A stretch of 64,000 bases of DNA from the NCBI GenBank assembly GCA_024516035.1, contig CM044956.1:29248410-29312409 (forward strand), in the 5' to 3' direction. This stretch comes from Bactericera cockerelli (taxonomy: Eukaryota > Arthropoda > Insecta > Hemiptera > Triozidae). Shown here one piece after another: positions 1 to 12,120 of this stretch. The notes beneath the pieces are model-generated. The model worked only from the letters and a program-made list of their open reading frames with translations, had not been told where the DNA came from and ran no database searches. The position numbers and the translations under genes were made by a program. Positions within the stretch are counted from its first letter, which is position 1. Every line of letters begins with the position of its first letter.

Positions 1-525
1 AATTAAAATCGTAATAAACCTCAGATGATAAATAATGAAACTGAATATAAACAGAAGTCAAAATGACTGGAATTTATGGTTTCAGTTTCAGTTGAAACTA
101 CATACAATTAAAACTATGACCTAATGAGATCTTTTGTAACCAGATGATTCTAACCGCCAAAGCGCCGCCGAATGACCGCGGAAGTTTTTTTTGATAAAAA
201 CCTCGAGGTGCAAGCATTTGAAACTCATAACCAAAATTTCATATCATAAACTTGAACCATATGCCCGTGGTAAGCCGAATGCGGAAAAAAAAGGTATGAA
301 TCTTTTACTAATTTTGGGGGTGCTCGTAAAAGAAGTTAGGGGTATCAAAAAAAGGTCAAGTCATCTTCTATTCGATGAGGCAAACACGAATATGAAGAAA
401 AAAATTAAAAAGTTTGTCCAAGAAAGTCAAGATTACAAAAGAAAATACATACGAACTAGGTTTAGCGTAAGTATACACGCTCGTTTTGTTTTTCTTGGCG
501 TTGCAAATCTAGCGTTTTGCTTGAT

Positions 526-577
526 TTGGTTGAACGTCCTGAGTTGAGGTATTCAGGACGGGGTTTTCGGGAGGGAG
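526..577 (-). repeat. SINE D tail fragment
   Basis: The block with AACGTCCTGA, TCAGGACGGGGTTTT and GGGAGG matches, in reverse, the 3' tail of the tRNA-like SINE at 12676-12925. Nothing else is recognisable in 1-660. Confidence 0.45.
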
Positions 578-662
578 CAAAAACTTTGTTAGAAAAGGCT
601 GGCTTTTAATTTGTCAGAATGTATTTGATTGATTTTTATCATAAAATGATGTAATTTCATAG

Positions 663-968
663 CGCGCGATTAGCTCAGTGGTTAACACTCGTTTTCCATG
701 CGGAAGTTCCCGGGTTCGATCCCCCGTGCCGACAAAAATTTGTATTCTTAATTTGTTTACAATTGTTTGTAAGGGATACCTTTCCGGAGCGCTCGTGTTA
801 GACCCAGCACCTAATTGGGAAATTATTTGTCACTTCTCGCCCATCAGAGGGGAGGCATACTACGGGATGGGCAGGTACAACACAGACCACAAGCGTCAAC
901 AGTAGTTTCCTGTTTCATGGCTACGAAATAAAAATGGCTGTGAAACATCATCTTAAAAAAAAAAAAAT
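663..968 (+). mobile_element. tRNA-derived SINE, family A, copy 1
   Basis: The head has pol III promoter-like boxes (A: TTAGCTCAGTGG; B: GGGTTCGATCC) in a tRNA-like sequence. An unrelated body follows (CATCAGAGGGGAGGCATACT) with an oligo-A tail at about 956-968. A second copy lies at 61111-61398. The element is antisense to the surrounding gene. Confidence 0.85.
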
Positions 969-974
969 ACATAC

Positions 975-3900
975 CTTGACCTCGTTGTTGGGGTTCTTAA
1001 CTTGGCTCTGTTTCTTGTGATGATCCATGAACCCACACGTGCGCAGCTGCTTTTCTCCTTTCACCACAAGAATGCTGGCTCCAGAATATCTGATAGTTGA
1101 GTTATATTTATATATTAGGTAAATAAATATTGTTTTATTTTTTGTTTTTTGTCACTGAGCAATGGTGCTTAAAATTCAATGTACCTACTGAAGCGCAAAT
1201 CACCTATACGAACTTAAAAGACAATACATTCAACAGGGTGGACCAAAAAATGGTCTGACAAAGCAGGTGTAACTTGCTTGTAATATACATTGTACCTTAT
1301 GATAAAAGAAAAGAAATAAATTTACTTCTTACCTAGAACACACAGACAAGTTTACTGTAGACCCTTGTGGCAAATAGAAACCCCAGTATTCCAAAGTATC
1401 ATCTGGCAATGTCATGGACTTCATGAGGCGGATATGTTTTCGTTTTTTGCTGTAGCTGGGTTTCCCTTGAATTTGAAATGCACTGAATGTTGAATTCATC
1501 TTCAGTGTGTGAGCCTTAAAAATAATATACAATAAATATTTCAAAATGCTTCAATTACACTAGAAGTCCAATAAACGAAAATTCCGGACTATCGGGCGGT
1601 GCCCCTTCCTTTTAGTGTAGACTTTGCCGTAAAACAAATGTATGTAAAATTATACAAACATAAATCATAATTGAAGGAACAGTTAGGTTAATAATTAAAC
1701 TACAAATACAGTATGCAAATACAACAAAATTGAATTTACATTTCAATTTTTTAATGTATGTATGTACAATTGAACACGTTCTGTAAAACATATTTCACTT
1801 AGATTTAAAAAAAAAAGTCATGAATGTCTTTCTGTTTTCTTGACTTTTGACGTTTTTAATTAAATTCCGGATGATCCCAAACTATACCTTAAACTTCCGA
1901 ATAACTCTCGAGCGTTTTTATTTGCTTTAAAGACACACTTTTCAAACTATTTTTTTACAATTTTCCGGAGCGATGCCGGACTATCGGGCATTCCGGACTA
2001 TTGGATACCAGGTTATCGGACTTCTACTGTATTTTATACTACTTCTCTGTACATAATCATTTTAATCCACACTCTTCAATTGACAAGAGTTCAAAACAAA
2101 CTTGTGAAAAAATATACAAGGATTATTTAAAGAACCCCGAAAGTTTCATATGTCAAATATTTATTTAAAAGTCTCAAGTATGATTTCTTTGTGGTGAACT
2201 CCAGACATCCTAGTCTCATTTTTCTCATTTTCCATTTTTCCTTTTTAGGTATGAGCCAACTCCAGACATCTAAGTCTAGAGCAGAAAAATTCCTGCCCTG
2301 CTGAGGATCAAACCTAGGTCACCTTGTGTGCAAGCCATGATGACCTATTACATCATTTGTTATAATTATTATCTTACACATTAAAAAATACACTTTTTGG
2401 ACACAATACAAATTTGTTATAAGGTTCATATTAGATATCGAAAGTATTGATGTTATATTTAATATTTTAAAAAACCATGATTCTTTAAATTTTCATTCAC
2501 CAACTGGAGTTTTGCATAGGCTTGATCACGATTACTAACTGGTTGGTTTTGTGTTGTGAAGATATAGGTTTTGTAGTGTGGTAATGTGTCTATTATAGAC
2601 CAGATATGGTAATCTGTCTATTACTGCATTTAAATTCATATTTGTTTCTATAGACCAGTGGATGTATATCTGTTCATGGCACATGATCTCTTGGAACTTA
2701 TTACCTTTATATAGGAGGTCTACTTATGTTTTCTCAAGATCATATTTATCATTAATGAGGTGGTCTCAAAATTAGATCTCCCTAGTCTGTTGTTTCTGGA
2801 AGCTGCAAGGTGTTCTTCTGTTCTTGTTCTAATGCTTCTACTGGTCATACCTATGTATTCTGCACCACATTCACATGTCAGTTTGTAAACACCATTACAA
2901 TCTTCTTTTTTAATTTTATCTTTTCAATTGAACAATGAAGTTAGGTTATTACTTTTGAAATCCATATTTTTTCATGATACTAGGCTATAGGGTGTTCTAG
3001 GCTTTTTACAAATGGTAAACCTACATACTCAATGGTTTTGGTATCTCTAGTGGTGTATAATATTATTTTCATACTAGTGTATACAATGTGAACCAATCAC
3101 GAGGAAGTATTGTGTCCATAATTGGTAGTGTATCTTTTAATGTGTAAGATAATAATTACAACAAATAATGTACTGGTAGTCATCATGGCTTGTACGCAAG
3201 GTGACCTGAGTTTGATCTTCAGCAGGGCAGTAATTTTTTTTTACCGGCTTTATAACCTATACCTCAAAGCTTCCTCACAATGACAATCATTTCTCCTAGT
3301 TGCAGGCATGGCCGAGCAAATTTTTGTTGAAAATAAATGCCTTGAAATACCATTTATTTTCAGGATGCTTGAGAGCAGAGGGAGATCTTAAAATAGAAAA
3401 ACAAACTCTGAAAGTTTTGAGATGTTTTCACTGTCCGTTGTGGTCCTTTCCTATTCTGAATACAACTAGCAGTTTCCCATAAGATTTCTAGTGATAATAA
3501 TACTGACTTACAATTGGGAACCGAACCCCGTTGAGGAAAACCATAACAAAGACAAAACACACACTGCACTCTTACTAGAGAATAAACTTACTCGTATTTG
3601 AAAAATAACTCTGAACACAAAATGATTTGATAAGGTTTATATTCCTTACAAAAGATAAACACTTTTTGCCTGCTAGATTCCATGCACTTTTAAGCTATAT
3701 TATTTTTAACGTATTTTTTTGTTTGCACAGGAAGGTAATCTGAGTGGTTAACATGCTAGTCTGGTAATCCAGGTAGCATAGTGATTCATTGGTTCAAATC
3801 CCACCCAGTGTATGAATTTTTCCTCATTATTTTGAGTTTGTGACCACATAATAATGAGACTCTGAGGGTTAGGTGGTAGAAAATGCTTTGAGTATCAACC

Positions 3901-4295
3901 TTGTCTGGTGGTTACCTTCCACTATAGAGTTTTGTTTTTATTGTTATTTTTATAAGGTACATAGGTTGAAATTTACCAAAAGTTACACTGTTTCTCTCCA
4001 GGCCCCATATATTGGAATATGAAATGGAACCTTGAGCTAATTTAATCAAAATTAACTTGGGAACAGATATTTTGTTGGTATGATAACAAAATGTAAATAG
4101 AAAAACCTACCTCACAAAATATAGAAGATATTCCATCTTTAACTTCCAATATATCAGACTCAGCCACAGGAAGGTGCATATCCATATAGACTTTGTGCCT
4201 CAGGTACAAAGGAATTATGAGAATTACTGTGGGCAATACTGCTGTCAGACAACAGAAAACTATAACTCTTTTTGCTCCATGCATCTTGTCTAATC
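975..4295 (-). CDS. APD1-4-like (DUF4792/DUF4793) membrane protein, partial, three exons
   Basis: Three minus-strand exons join in frame: 4295-4111, 1514-1333 and 1089-975. Each has GT-AG borders and compatible phases (phase 0 after FCE, then AG|A rebuilding an Arg, then phase 0). The first exon carries a short charged stretch (HGAKR) and one strong transmembrane segment (VIVFCCLTAVLPTVILII), followed by a presumed extracellular part (ESDILEVKDGISSIFCE). The next exons read KHIRLMKSMTLPDDTLEYWG, SVCSR, then YSGASILVVKGEKQLRTCGF. From memory this matches a conserved single-pass arthropod protein whose ectodomain carries the domains found at the N-terminus of plant APD1-4 RING ligases; its function in insects is not known to me. 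The Met at 4284 is probably internal: the exon opens in frame upstream of it (LDK) and a splice acceptor precedes it. The 3' part lies off the left edge. Exons are secure, the family name less so. Confidence 0.72.
1558..2029. mobile_element. pogo/Tigger-like MITE
   Basis: The termini are inverted: CACTAGAAGTCC on the left, and CAGTAGAAGTCC on the right when read in reverse complement. Inner matches carry CCGGACTATCGGGC. TA dinucleotides flank both ends (1556-1557 and 2030-2031), as expected for Tc1/mariner/pogo insertions. About 470 bp with no transposase frame. It lies in an intron of the APD-like gene. Confidence 0.7.
2285..2410 (+). repeat. left arm of an inverted repeat pair
   Basis: This arm is a reverse-complement match to 3115-3237, including a tRNA-like B-box region (GGATCAAACCTAGGTC reversed) and TTATTATCTTACACATTAAA. 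The arms bracket a Penelope-like relic. Confidence 0.6.
2500..3070 (-). pseudogene. Penelope-like retroelement relic (GIY-YIG endonuclease)
   Basis: The minus strand from about 2903 reads GVYKLTCECGAEYIGMTSRS then IRTRTEEHLA, a textbook GIY-YIG start: GVY, the zinc-finger-like CEC, YIG, and the conserved Arg in RTRTEEH. After a stop, another frame continues with FQEIMCHEQIYIHWSIE, matching the C-terminal part of the Penelope-like endonuclease domain. Upstream frames are broken by stops. No reverse transcriptase is visible, so this is a 5'-truncated, frameshifted fragment inside an intron. Confidence 0.8.
3115..3237 (-). repeat. right arm of the inverted repeat pair
   Basis: Reverse-complement partner of 2285-2410. 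Its outer edge (3095-3150) also carries the family M 3' motif CACGAGGAAGTATTGTGTCC. Confidence 0.6.
3727..3955 (+). mobile_element. tRNA-derived SINE, family C, copy 1
   Basis: tRNA-like head (GAGTGGTTAACATGCTAGTC; B box GGTTCAAATCC), then a body with CCTCAT, GTGACCACATAATAATGAG and TTAGGTGGTAGAAAATGC. Reverse-oriented copies occur at 41030-41247 and 44812-45003. Confidence 0.8.
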
Positions 4296-4919
4296 CTAGA
4301 ACGAAAAAGAAAAAAAATCATTACAGTAAAAGTTAACCTAAATTAATGCTTGGGATTTGATTTTGCAAATCCTTGTACTAAATGATGCTATCATGTATCC
4401 AAAAAATCTTACTCCAATGATAATAATAGGTTAAAGAAAAATCTAATTAATGATATAATCATGCCACTTATATTTTACATGATATTGTTCTACATATTAA
4501 GACTGGAGGAAATAATATTATTATATCTAAGTGGAAGAACATTCTATTTTGTATTAATTTGAATTTGCAACTTCAACTGAAAGTAAAAGTGTACAGATCA
4601 ATAGTCATGCACCTGACCTTGAGTTGCAAAAATTGGAGGGCACAGCAGCTTTAAAACATTCAATTCCTACCTGTTGCATTTATTGTCAGCTGAAATAAAT
4701 TGTCCTAGTTAACAATGCACACAGTAGAACACAAGATAACGTCAGTGGATATGTTTTAAGGAAGGCTAATCTTAAGAATGACAGTGAGCAAAAATAACAA
4801 GCAATGATAAATATTCAAACAATCCACTAAAGTCAACTAAAGTGATAAGAAAAAGAATGTAGCAAATTTAATGTGAATCAAGTTGCATGAAAGCCTACAA
4901 GATAAAATCGGACTACTCA

Positions 4920-5110
4920 AATACCTGAAATTTTGAAAAGTACCGCGATTGTTTCCGTTGCCTAGCAACTGGAATATTTTCTGACAACACTGTAGACGTA
5001 TTTTTCGTTTTAACCAAAGTGGATTCAGCTGGAATAAAATGAACGAACTGGAAGAGTCATTTTTCTTTTGGAAGAGGAAAAATCTTCTTCCAGTTTGGTT
5101 AACCAAAATG
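4920..5110 (-). other. possible upstream exon of the APD-like gene
   Basis: The gene at 975-4295 needs a 5' exon. This stretch is open for 89 codons on the minus strand and ends in a donor-like CAG|GTATTT at about 4925. No reading frame here is recognisable, so this is only a positional candidate. Confidence 0.15.
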
Positions 5111-5424
5111 GATTTATAAAATTCTTGCTTCCATTTCTTTTATACGTTAAGTCCATTGTGTATCTTTAAAAGTACCTACCAAAACGCATTTTTCTTTCAC
5201 GAATAGTGGGGAAACCTAAACTGGAAATATTTGGAAATACCGAACCTGGATTTTTTTTTATCCAAAAGAAAAATACACCTTGTGTTAGGCTGTGTGTCGT
5301 CTTTACCTCAAGCCCAATTGCTAATGGAGAGAATTATTCATGAACTTGAAAACTTTTTACAAACACTTTTATACACCAGTTAATGGCCCATCATGTTCAT
5401 GAATTATTAGGTACCTATTATTAA

Positions 5425-5545
5425 ACATATTGGATCAAGTTTTATTTACATAGAATATTATACAATATATAGAAAATGAAATTAATAGAACAAAACTTGA
5501 TCAAGGGCGGTGTTAATGCCAACGGCATTCTCTTTCGCACTTTAT
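5425..5545. repeat. short MITE-like repeat, copy 1
   Basis: Contains GATCAAGTTTTATTTACATA and, about 50 bp later, the near-inverted AACAAAACTTGATCAAGGGC followed by GCCAACGGCA. The same arrangement recurs at 41757-41880. Confidence 0.6.
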
Positions 5546-6117
5546 TATTCAGTCTCTTTGACTATGTAATCCACTATCACAGAGCAGATTAATAAATTTT
5601 AAAGTATCCAATTGAAGCAGTAATTTTTCTTCAACAGCCAAAATGTCATTAAAAACGAAATGGTGTTTTAGCCTTCAATAGCTACAGTATAACCAACCAG
5701 CTACACTCATTAACCTGACTATTTATTTGGTTGGGTACCAATGAGAGTAAGACTTATAAATGTGATTGGTTTATTTACCATTTACTATTTTAATCTCGAT
5801 ACCTACTCTTTTAGCAGAAAAAGTGTAAAAACTCATTTTCGAAATTTTGTGATTTACCTACCACGTTATTTATACAAAACATATTTACGTAAACTTACTC
5901 TGCAGTTGTGTAAGGGAATTGTAGTTGCATCCATGGTAGTATGCTACCGGCTGATCTGTCACCTTCATAATTGTTATCGTTTGAATTATTTTCCAGATTA
6001 ATGAGAGATCCAATCAATTATTCATAGAGTTCCAAAATTTCTAGATAATTATATCTGAAAAAATAAATAAACAAGAGCTGTAGGTACCTATTAGGTAATT
6101 ATTTATACTAACCTCAT

Positions 6118-6965
6118 TAGTTTACTAGTAGTTCTGTGAACTGTAAACCTCAGACAGATTCTAATAACGCATCATAATTATCAAGCATGAGGACACCGAG
6201 ACCACGCTTTTTCAATACCCCACTTGATGAGTTTTAATTGAAAAATATCATAACTGCCGACTGAATTCATAAAAAATATTGAAATTTAGTATACATGTTC
6301 ATTGGAGTTATAGAATTTTACCCATTAATTATTGCCAGTTTAGGCCTCTCGGGATCGCATGGGGACGTTTTGGTGAAAATTAAAAATGATTTTTCTAATT
6401 TTATTCAATAAAGCTATGCTCTTGAAATTTTGTAGGATCGTTTAAAACTATAATATTTGATTTCAATAGTGAAATTTTGTGATTGTGAAAGCTAAGGGGG
6501 CCACGATATGGTAACACAAAAAAGGGCCGGTTGATATTTTTTTAAAACCCATCGAGTAGGGTATCAAGCATCAGGTCTCGATGTCCTGATGCTTGATGTG
6601 CCATTTATAATTCTGTAATAAAATCTGTGTGAGTTACAGTTCGCAGAACTACTGGTTAAATAAAATTAGAAAAATCATTTTTAATTTTCACCAAAACGGC
6701 CCCCATGCGGCCCCGGGTGGAAATCGGCCCAAAATCTAGACGGGAGTTATCGCGGATTAGAGAGACAGAAAAGCAGAAAAACGAAAGCCAAATCGTCCAG
6801 TACCCAAGTTAAAACAGAATCTCACTGTATTCGGTTAATAATTTGTCATATAAAGCTTCGGAACACCGAGACCATTCATTCAATACTCAATTCGATGGAT
6901 TTTAATTTTTTTTAAATCAACCGGCCCACTTTTGCGGCCTTTTTTCCTCTTTATGGCCACAGTGC
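6118..6965. repeat. complex inverted-repeat element
   Basis: The left arm at 6119-6250 (AGTAGTTCTGTGAACTGTAA, GACACCGAGACC) is reverse-complementary to about 6530-6655. A second inner pair (about 6340-6410 against 6655-6730) shares GTTTTGGTGAAAATTAAAAA. A third partial unit runs on at 6850-6965 (ACACCGAGACCATTC, CAACCGGCCC). It appears to be nested or rearranged copies of one non-coding element. Confidence 0.6.
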
Positions 6966-7021
6966 TTTCGATCACAAAATTTCAAAACTGAAATTTAATT
7001 TTATTTTTTATTGACTCTAGT

Positions 7022-7095
7022 CTGGCTGGGGTACTACAAACAGGGAGTAGACCAGCTGTATGGTTAGGGGACTATAAACAAGAAGTAGACCAGCT
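7022..7095 (+). repeat. repeat shared with 57548-57625
   Basis: Both loci contain two cycles of CTATAAACA or CTACAAACA followed by GAG/AAGTAGACCAG-type text. It is an interspersed repeat of unknown class. Confidence 0.4.
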
Positions 7096-7289
7096 TGGGC
7101 TTGGTTCTGGGGGCCCTTGTCAATTATTAGCCTCCTTGTAATGACAGTGGTAGAACTGCTGAGTCACAGTCATTCCTCCACTGTCTTGCTACCCTCGTTC
7201 ACGATGACGCTACCCTATGATGGTATGATGATATTGACTCTACAAAATTTCAAGAGTCCCGCTTTATTAACCGAACACAGTGAGGGAGC

Positions 7290-7475
7290 GAAAAAAAAAT
7301 ACATTGCCAATTATGGACACAATACTTCCTCGTGATTGGTTCACATTGTATGTACCTATACTCTTAGCAATTTTGAGATTTATACTAAGTCACTTGTATC
7401 TCCAAAACAGCTTAATCGATTTTCTTTTAATTTGTTTTTTTATGGTAGAATACCGTTTTTTATACATTATAGAGA
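7290..7475 (-). repeat. family M, 3' end fragment
   Basis: In reverse orientation: TGCCAATTATGGACACAATA, CTTCCTCGTGATTGG, then CACTTGTATCTCCAAAACAG. This matches the 3' end of the full copy at 8737-9470. Confidence 0.7.
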
Positions 7476-8339
7476 AGGCATGTCAAACTCAAAATGTATG
7501 ACGGGTCATTTTTGAGGTATGTTGATAATTAAACCGTTAAAAAGATAAAAATCCGTACGAAAAAAAAAATTACTCTTATACTTACTCAAGAATAAATTCA
7601 AGTTATTCAAACTCATTTGAAGTTTGAAACTGACCATCAAACCAATTTTCTGTTCACGTGCCTATCAATGTAAGTCTGTCAATAGTATAAAAAGAACTGT
7701 ACAATAATTTACCTACATCTTTAAAGTAATTTATTGAATTACTAAATTTTTATTTAGTTTATTGTCAGGGACTGTAATTCACACCAAAATAATAATAAAC
7801 TCGGAGAGAATAAACAGTATAATAATATCAAACAAACGAAGAGCAAGTGCGAAGAATTAATGACTTTTGAAACAAATCCAAAACTCCACTCGCTAATATA
7901 ACAAACGATTGTAGGAATGATGAGAATGAAATGTACATATGATATATGAAAATTGTATTGTTGTTGGAATTTAATTTTAGAAGAAAAATATGCTTAAGAA
8001 AATTTATTTACTTGCAACTCTCATACAATTATATTAAGGTCATGGTAGGGTCAGAATTGAGTTATTGACAGAAGAAAATTAAATAGAGATTGACAGCTAA
8101 ATTTTCTCCATCAGTTTCTCTTAGGGCAAAATTGTAGACAAAATCTATAACGTAAATCATTACTTAGCATCGGTTTTCCCTATCTTATACAGTAAGGTGC
8201 TTTGCTGTACTTTGGCTACAATGTAGGTATACTTCGGAACACAGATGCCTCCCCGGCAGGTGGTACTATCTAGAAAGCCATTAAAATAGTAATCTGAAAG
8301 GATTCCTACATTAGATACTTGCTACTAGACTCCGCTCAT

Positions 8340-8735
8340 ATCTCGTGAACGATTCACCCGATTTTGATGAAACCTGGTATATGCGTATTAGCGTTTTACG
8401 TAAAACATTTGTAGTTTTTATCGAATAATTAATGGTTGTGATCTAATATTTAGGAAATACAGAAAATTTGGTCCAAAAATTGCAAAAAATAGTTTTACGA
8501 CATTTCAGAAATACATAAAATTTGGTCCAAAAATTTCAAAAAATAGGTTTATGACTTGCTGATACGGAATTTGTGGAATCTAGAATGTAGGAAAAGTGGC
8601 ATAAAAAACAAATTTGAAGAGAATCGGTTGAAAAGTTTTGGAGATACAAGTGATTTAGTATAAAATCTCAAAATTGCCAAGAGTATACAATACAATGTGA
8701 ACCAATCACGAGGAAGTATTGTATATATAATTAGC
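8340..8735 (+). repeat. family M, 5'-truncated copy
   Basis: Carries the internal text CTCGTGAACGATTCACCCGA, two GGTCCAAAAATT/TCA cycles, and ends with CACGAGGAAGTATTGTATAT. It directly abuts the full copy that starts at 8737. Confidence 0.7.
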
Positions 8736-8736
8736 A

Positions 8737-9470
8737 GTGAATTCTATTACTTCCGAGAAATTTCTAATATTAGAAATCGGAAGTATTGTGTTCGTTTTTG
8801 TAAAAAAAAATATTTTTTTGCTCCGATTTCAATTTTTTTCAGATTTCTGGACGTTTCATAACCTCCTGAGCAAATTTGGTTTTGTGTCTGTCTGTCGGTC
8901 TGTCGTTCTGTCGGTCTGTCGGTCTGTTAAAACAATTCCTTGTAACGCGCAAATCTCGGAAACTACTCGACCGATTTTGATGAAATTTTGCACTCATCTA
9001 GGAGACATTCTGTAGATGGTCCCATTTTAAATTCATCGAATTTATACCAGCGGTTCTAGGTGAAAGAGCCCATGCGCCTGACCACTAACTTTTTACTTAA
9101 ACGCGTATATCTCGTGAACGGTACACCCGATTTTAATGAAATTTTGTGTGTGTATGCATATAATTGTTTTACATAGGCTATTTATATATATATTTTAATT
9201 AATTATAATTAGACTCTGATATTTAAGAAAATCCGAAATTTTGGACAAAAAAGTCAAAAAATAAGGACCACGACTTGCCGATACAGAAATTTTTGTGGAA
9301 TCTAGAATGTAGAAAAAACGATATTCTACCATATAAAACAAATTTGAAGAAAATTGGTGCAGTTGTTTTGGAGATACAAGTAATTTAGTATAAAATCTCA
9401 AAATTGGCACGTGTTAACAATGTGAAACAATCACGAGGAAGTATAGAGTCCATAATTGGCAGTGTTTTTT
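8737..9470 (+). repeat. family M, near-full-length copy
   Basis: Starts with a palindrome (TTTCTAATATTAGAAAT within ACTTCCGAG...CGGAAGT) and runs through CATAACCTCCTGAGCAAATT, a GTCT/GTCG tetranucleotide tract (about 8886-8932), AAATCTCGGAAACTAC, and ends with GAGGAAGTAT and CCATAATTGGCAGTG. No long open frame. Other copies: 7290, 8340, 11455, 18215, 22870, 28510, 30365, 37090. Class not determined. Confidence 0.75.
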
Positions 9471-9633
9471 TTAATAGGACGATACCCTGATGTGAAGTAC
9501 TGGCAAAAAGTAAAATAAAACTGATAAAGAAAGTCTATTCACAACTAGATAAGTAATTTATTAAGACGTAGATTATGAATGATTATCACAATTATCACAA
9601 AAATATTATGGCCTGCCCAATCTACCATAACAT

Positions 9634-9800
9634 ATTGAGGACATAATAACATGTCCTCAATTTTAACGTTGAAATCTTTTGAAAACCACTTGCTGCAAAT
9701 GCAAAATCCAATTTTTATAAACAAGGTATAATTTTAAATAGCTACTCCAAGTGTTTTGTTGGTAGGTAAGTAATGTCTTAAAATTACTACCAACAAAACA
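9634..9800. other. two short perfect hairpins
   Basis: ATTGAGGACA/TGTCCTCAAT at 9634-9661 (10-bp arms) and TGTTTTGTTGGTAG/CTACCAACAAAACA at 9752-9800 (14-bp arms). The flanks at 9470-11150 are AT-rich, with no gene that I can recognise. Confidence 0.6.
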
Positions 9801-11157
9801 TTTGTGTATACTCACTTAATGAATTAATCCTTAGACAGCTGTTATACAAATCACACAGAAAGAATTAGAAAAATTGATGGTATATTTTATATTGAGATTT
9901 AAAAGTTCAAAGGACAACACTATTTAATTTCAACAGTAAGTACGTATTATTAGATAAAACTGTTTGTTAGTCACTAGTTAACCTTAGTTTCACTATCTCA
10001 TGAAATAATCATAGGTACACGTACGTCGTACATGTGAAAATCGCAAAATATACGTAATTTTTAAGACTCAAAGTTAAATAATTGAATTAAATTCGTATGT
10101 TTTCGAATAAAAAATTAGTTTCCACACAGTAGATAATTTTATTTGGGTGACTGGAAAATTGAATGCGTCACCCCGAAATTAAATTTTAAATCAACACTAT
10201 AAATTATTATTAATAGATTATTTCTCACATGATAAATTAATTAATTATTATTTTTACTTTTTTAATACGTAAACTTTAGCTAGAGAGAAATTTTATTAAA
10301 TGTTATGACTTGATAAAAAATCAGTATACATATATTAAAATAAAATAATAATAAAAAAAGAGGAGAACTGAGAGGAAAAATCTCAATAGAAATCTTAAAT
10401 CCTGACATGCCTACTTACCTACATTCTATTTTTGTACCTCTACGACTGTTTGTGATAAACACGCAAATGGGAAATGGTAGATAAATGGTCATGAAAGTAG
10501 CTTATCATTAATATTGAATGTAATTTGATAAGAATTTAAATACCTCATCTGAACGGTCCGATGCATTTTTAACACATGTTGGAATATCATTACCTATCAA
10601 ATAAGTAAATACATAGCATATGCATCAAATTTCAGAGGTAAAAATATTATGCCAAGAAAACAATTCACTAATGAGGAACTGACAGATAAGGGCTATCAGT
10701 ATGGGCGGCCCATCTTCGCTTGGAAATCAGAAATATAAAAAAGTACTATGCTTCTATAGAAAATAAAAACTTCTACATAAAATCACTATGTATATTGAAT
10801 AATAAATGTAGCAGATGAATAATAATAAATCGCACTATAGGATTGGAACCGTACTCATTTCCAGACAGTTACCTCTGGATTTAAAAATAACGTTAATCTG
10901 ACAAGGAAAGAAGAATAAGGTAGGCACCTATAAAATAGAGGTTAATAGAAAATAATTTTGAATTTATTTATGGTGTAGAAAAAATCATCGGTCATTGTTT
11001 TGAAAAAAATATGTTTATTCGACACACATCAATAGGTATGCAATAGGCATTCTCTGATCCCAATATAGTTGTAAAGTATTACATATTACCTAAATGGTAT
11101 CTCTTTCTGAGTTAGAACAACATCGGCCAAATAAACAAATTCAATTTTAGGACAAAT

Positions 11158-11400
11158 ACCCAGATAACACAAACCTTTGCATCATGTTCGTTTCATGTTT
11201 GCTGGTGCGTGTCATTCAAAAACACGAACTTTTAGAATGCTTGCTTTCGCAAGCATCGCGTTCGAAATACGTTCGATTCACGGATAAAATGAATCAAACA
11301 TTATGCTCAATGAAAATGTGCAGAAAAGCACATGAATATTTGTTTTATAAGACAAATTCAAGGATATGTTTTTATGTCCGTATTACAGGTTGAGCATTTG
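11158..11400 (+). repeat. possible end of a CCCAGA-type element
   Basis: Begins CCCAGATAACACAAA, similar to the CCCAGACGGCACA termini at 56475 and 59197, and is followed by CG-richer sequence. No matching opposite end was found; it may be interrupted by the family M fragment at 11455. Confidence 0.25.
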
Positions 11401-11454
11401 TGCTTGATTTTTTTCTGCTTATTGTCTCTTATCGTTTACGAGATATATAAAAAT

Positions 11455-11612
11455 ACACTGCCAATTATGGACACAATACTTCCTCGTGATTGGTTCACAT
11501 TGTATGTACGTGGAGATTTTATTTTGAGATTTTATACTAATCACTTGTATCTCCAAAACCGCTTAACCGATTTTTTTCAAAATTGTTCTATATGGTAGAA
11601 TACCGTTTAGCC
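11455..11612 (-). repeat. family M, 3' end fragment
   Basis: Same reversed text as 7290-7475: CTGCCAATTATGGACACAAT, CTTCCTCGTGATTGG, CACTTGTATCTCCAAAACCG. Confidence 0.7.
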
Positions 11613-11984
11613 CACTAAGTATTCCAATGCTTGTGAGCAGTGATCAGTGGCGAAATTATGGGCAAATGATACACAATAATATAGAAGAAAAGAAAAATTC
11701 CTAGAATTCTGCACTACCCACTAACATTGTGATGTAATAACACAAAGAACACACATTTAATTATTTTACTTTTCCCAGATCCTAGACTTCTAACAAACAA
11801 GTCCCCCATTGAAAGTTCCTAGAGTCGCCCTTGGATCCAGAGGACACTAGACCCTGTACCTTGTTGTGTTTATCAATGGAGCAACTCACATGATAAGTGC
11901 CAGGTAGCATGATATGGCTGGGTGTCAGATGATTAGAAGGGTCTAAGGACTATATCAAAAATAATAATAAACTTGTAGGTAGTA

Positions 11985-12120
11985 CGTTTCAAGCTGTTGC
12001 AGGGACTTCTAGATGTTCCTGATTTGAATTTTTAATTATTCAGGAACTTCCAGTTGTTTCTAGGGACTTCCGATTTTAATGAGATCCCCCAAAAAACACT
12101 ACGTGTAAAAATAGTCGTCA
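11985..12120. repeat. GGGACTTCTAGATGTTCC repeat and foldback-like end
   Basis: The text GACTTCTAGATGTTCCTGA and TTTGAATTTTTAATT recurs in reverse at 17960-18035. At 12085 a piece (GATCCCCCAAAAAACAC) resembles the terminus of the foldback at 15521. Confidence 0.5.

Larger units (their letters stand above)
4300..6110. other. AT-rich gap with no recognised gene
   Basis: Apart from the candidate exon at 4920-5110 and the short repeat at 5425-5545, I see only AT-rich sequence with short open frames that have no recognisable motif. Confidence 0.5.

Noticed and set aside
191..547. 118-aa open frame as a gene
   Set aside because: No recognisable domain, and its 3' end overlaps a SINE D tail fragment.
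4837..5106. 89-aa minus-strand frame as an independent gene
   Set aside because: Composition and the missing start context do not support it; kept only as a possible exon location.
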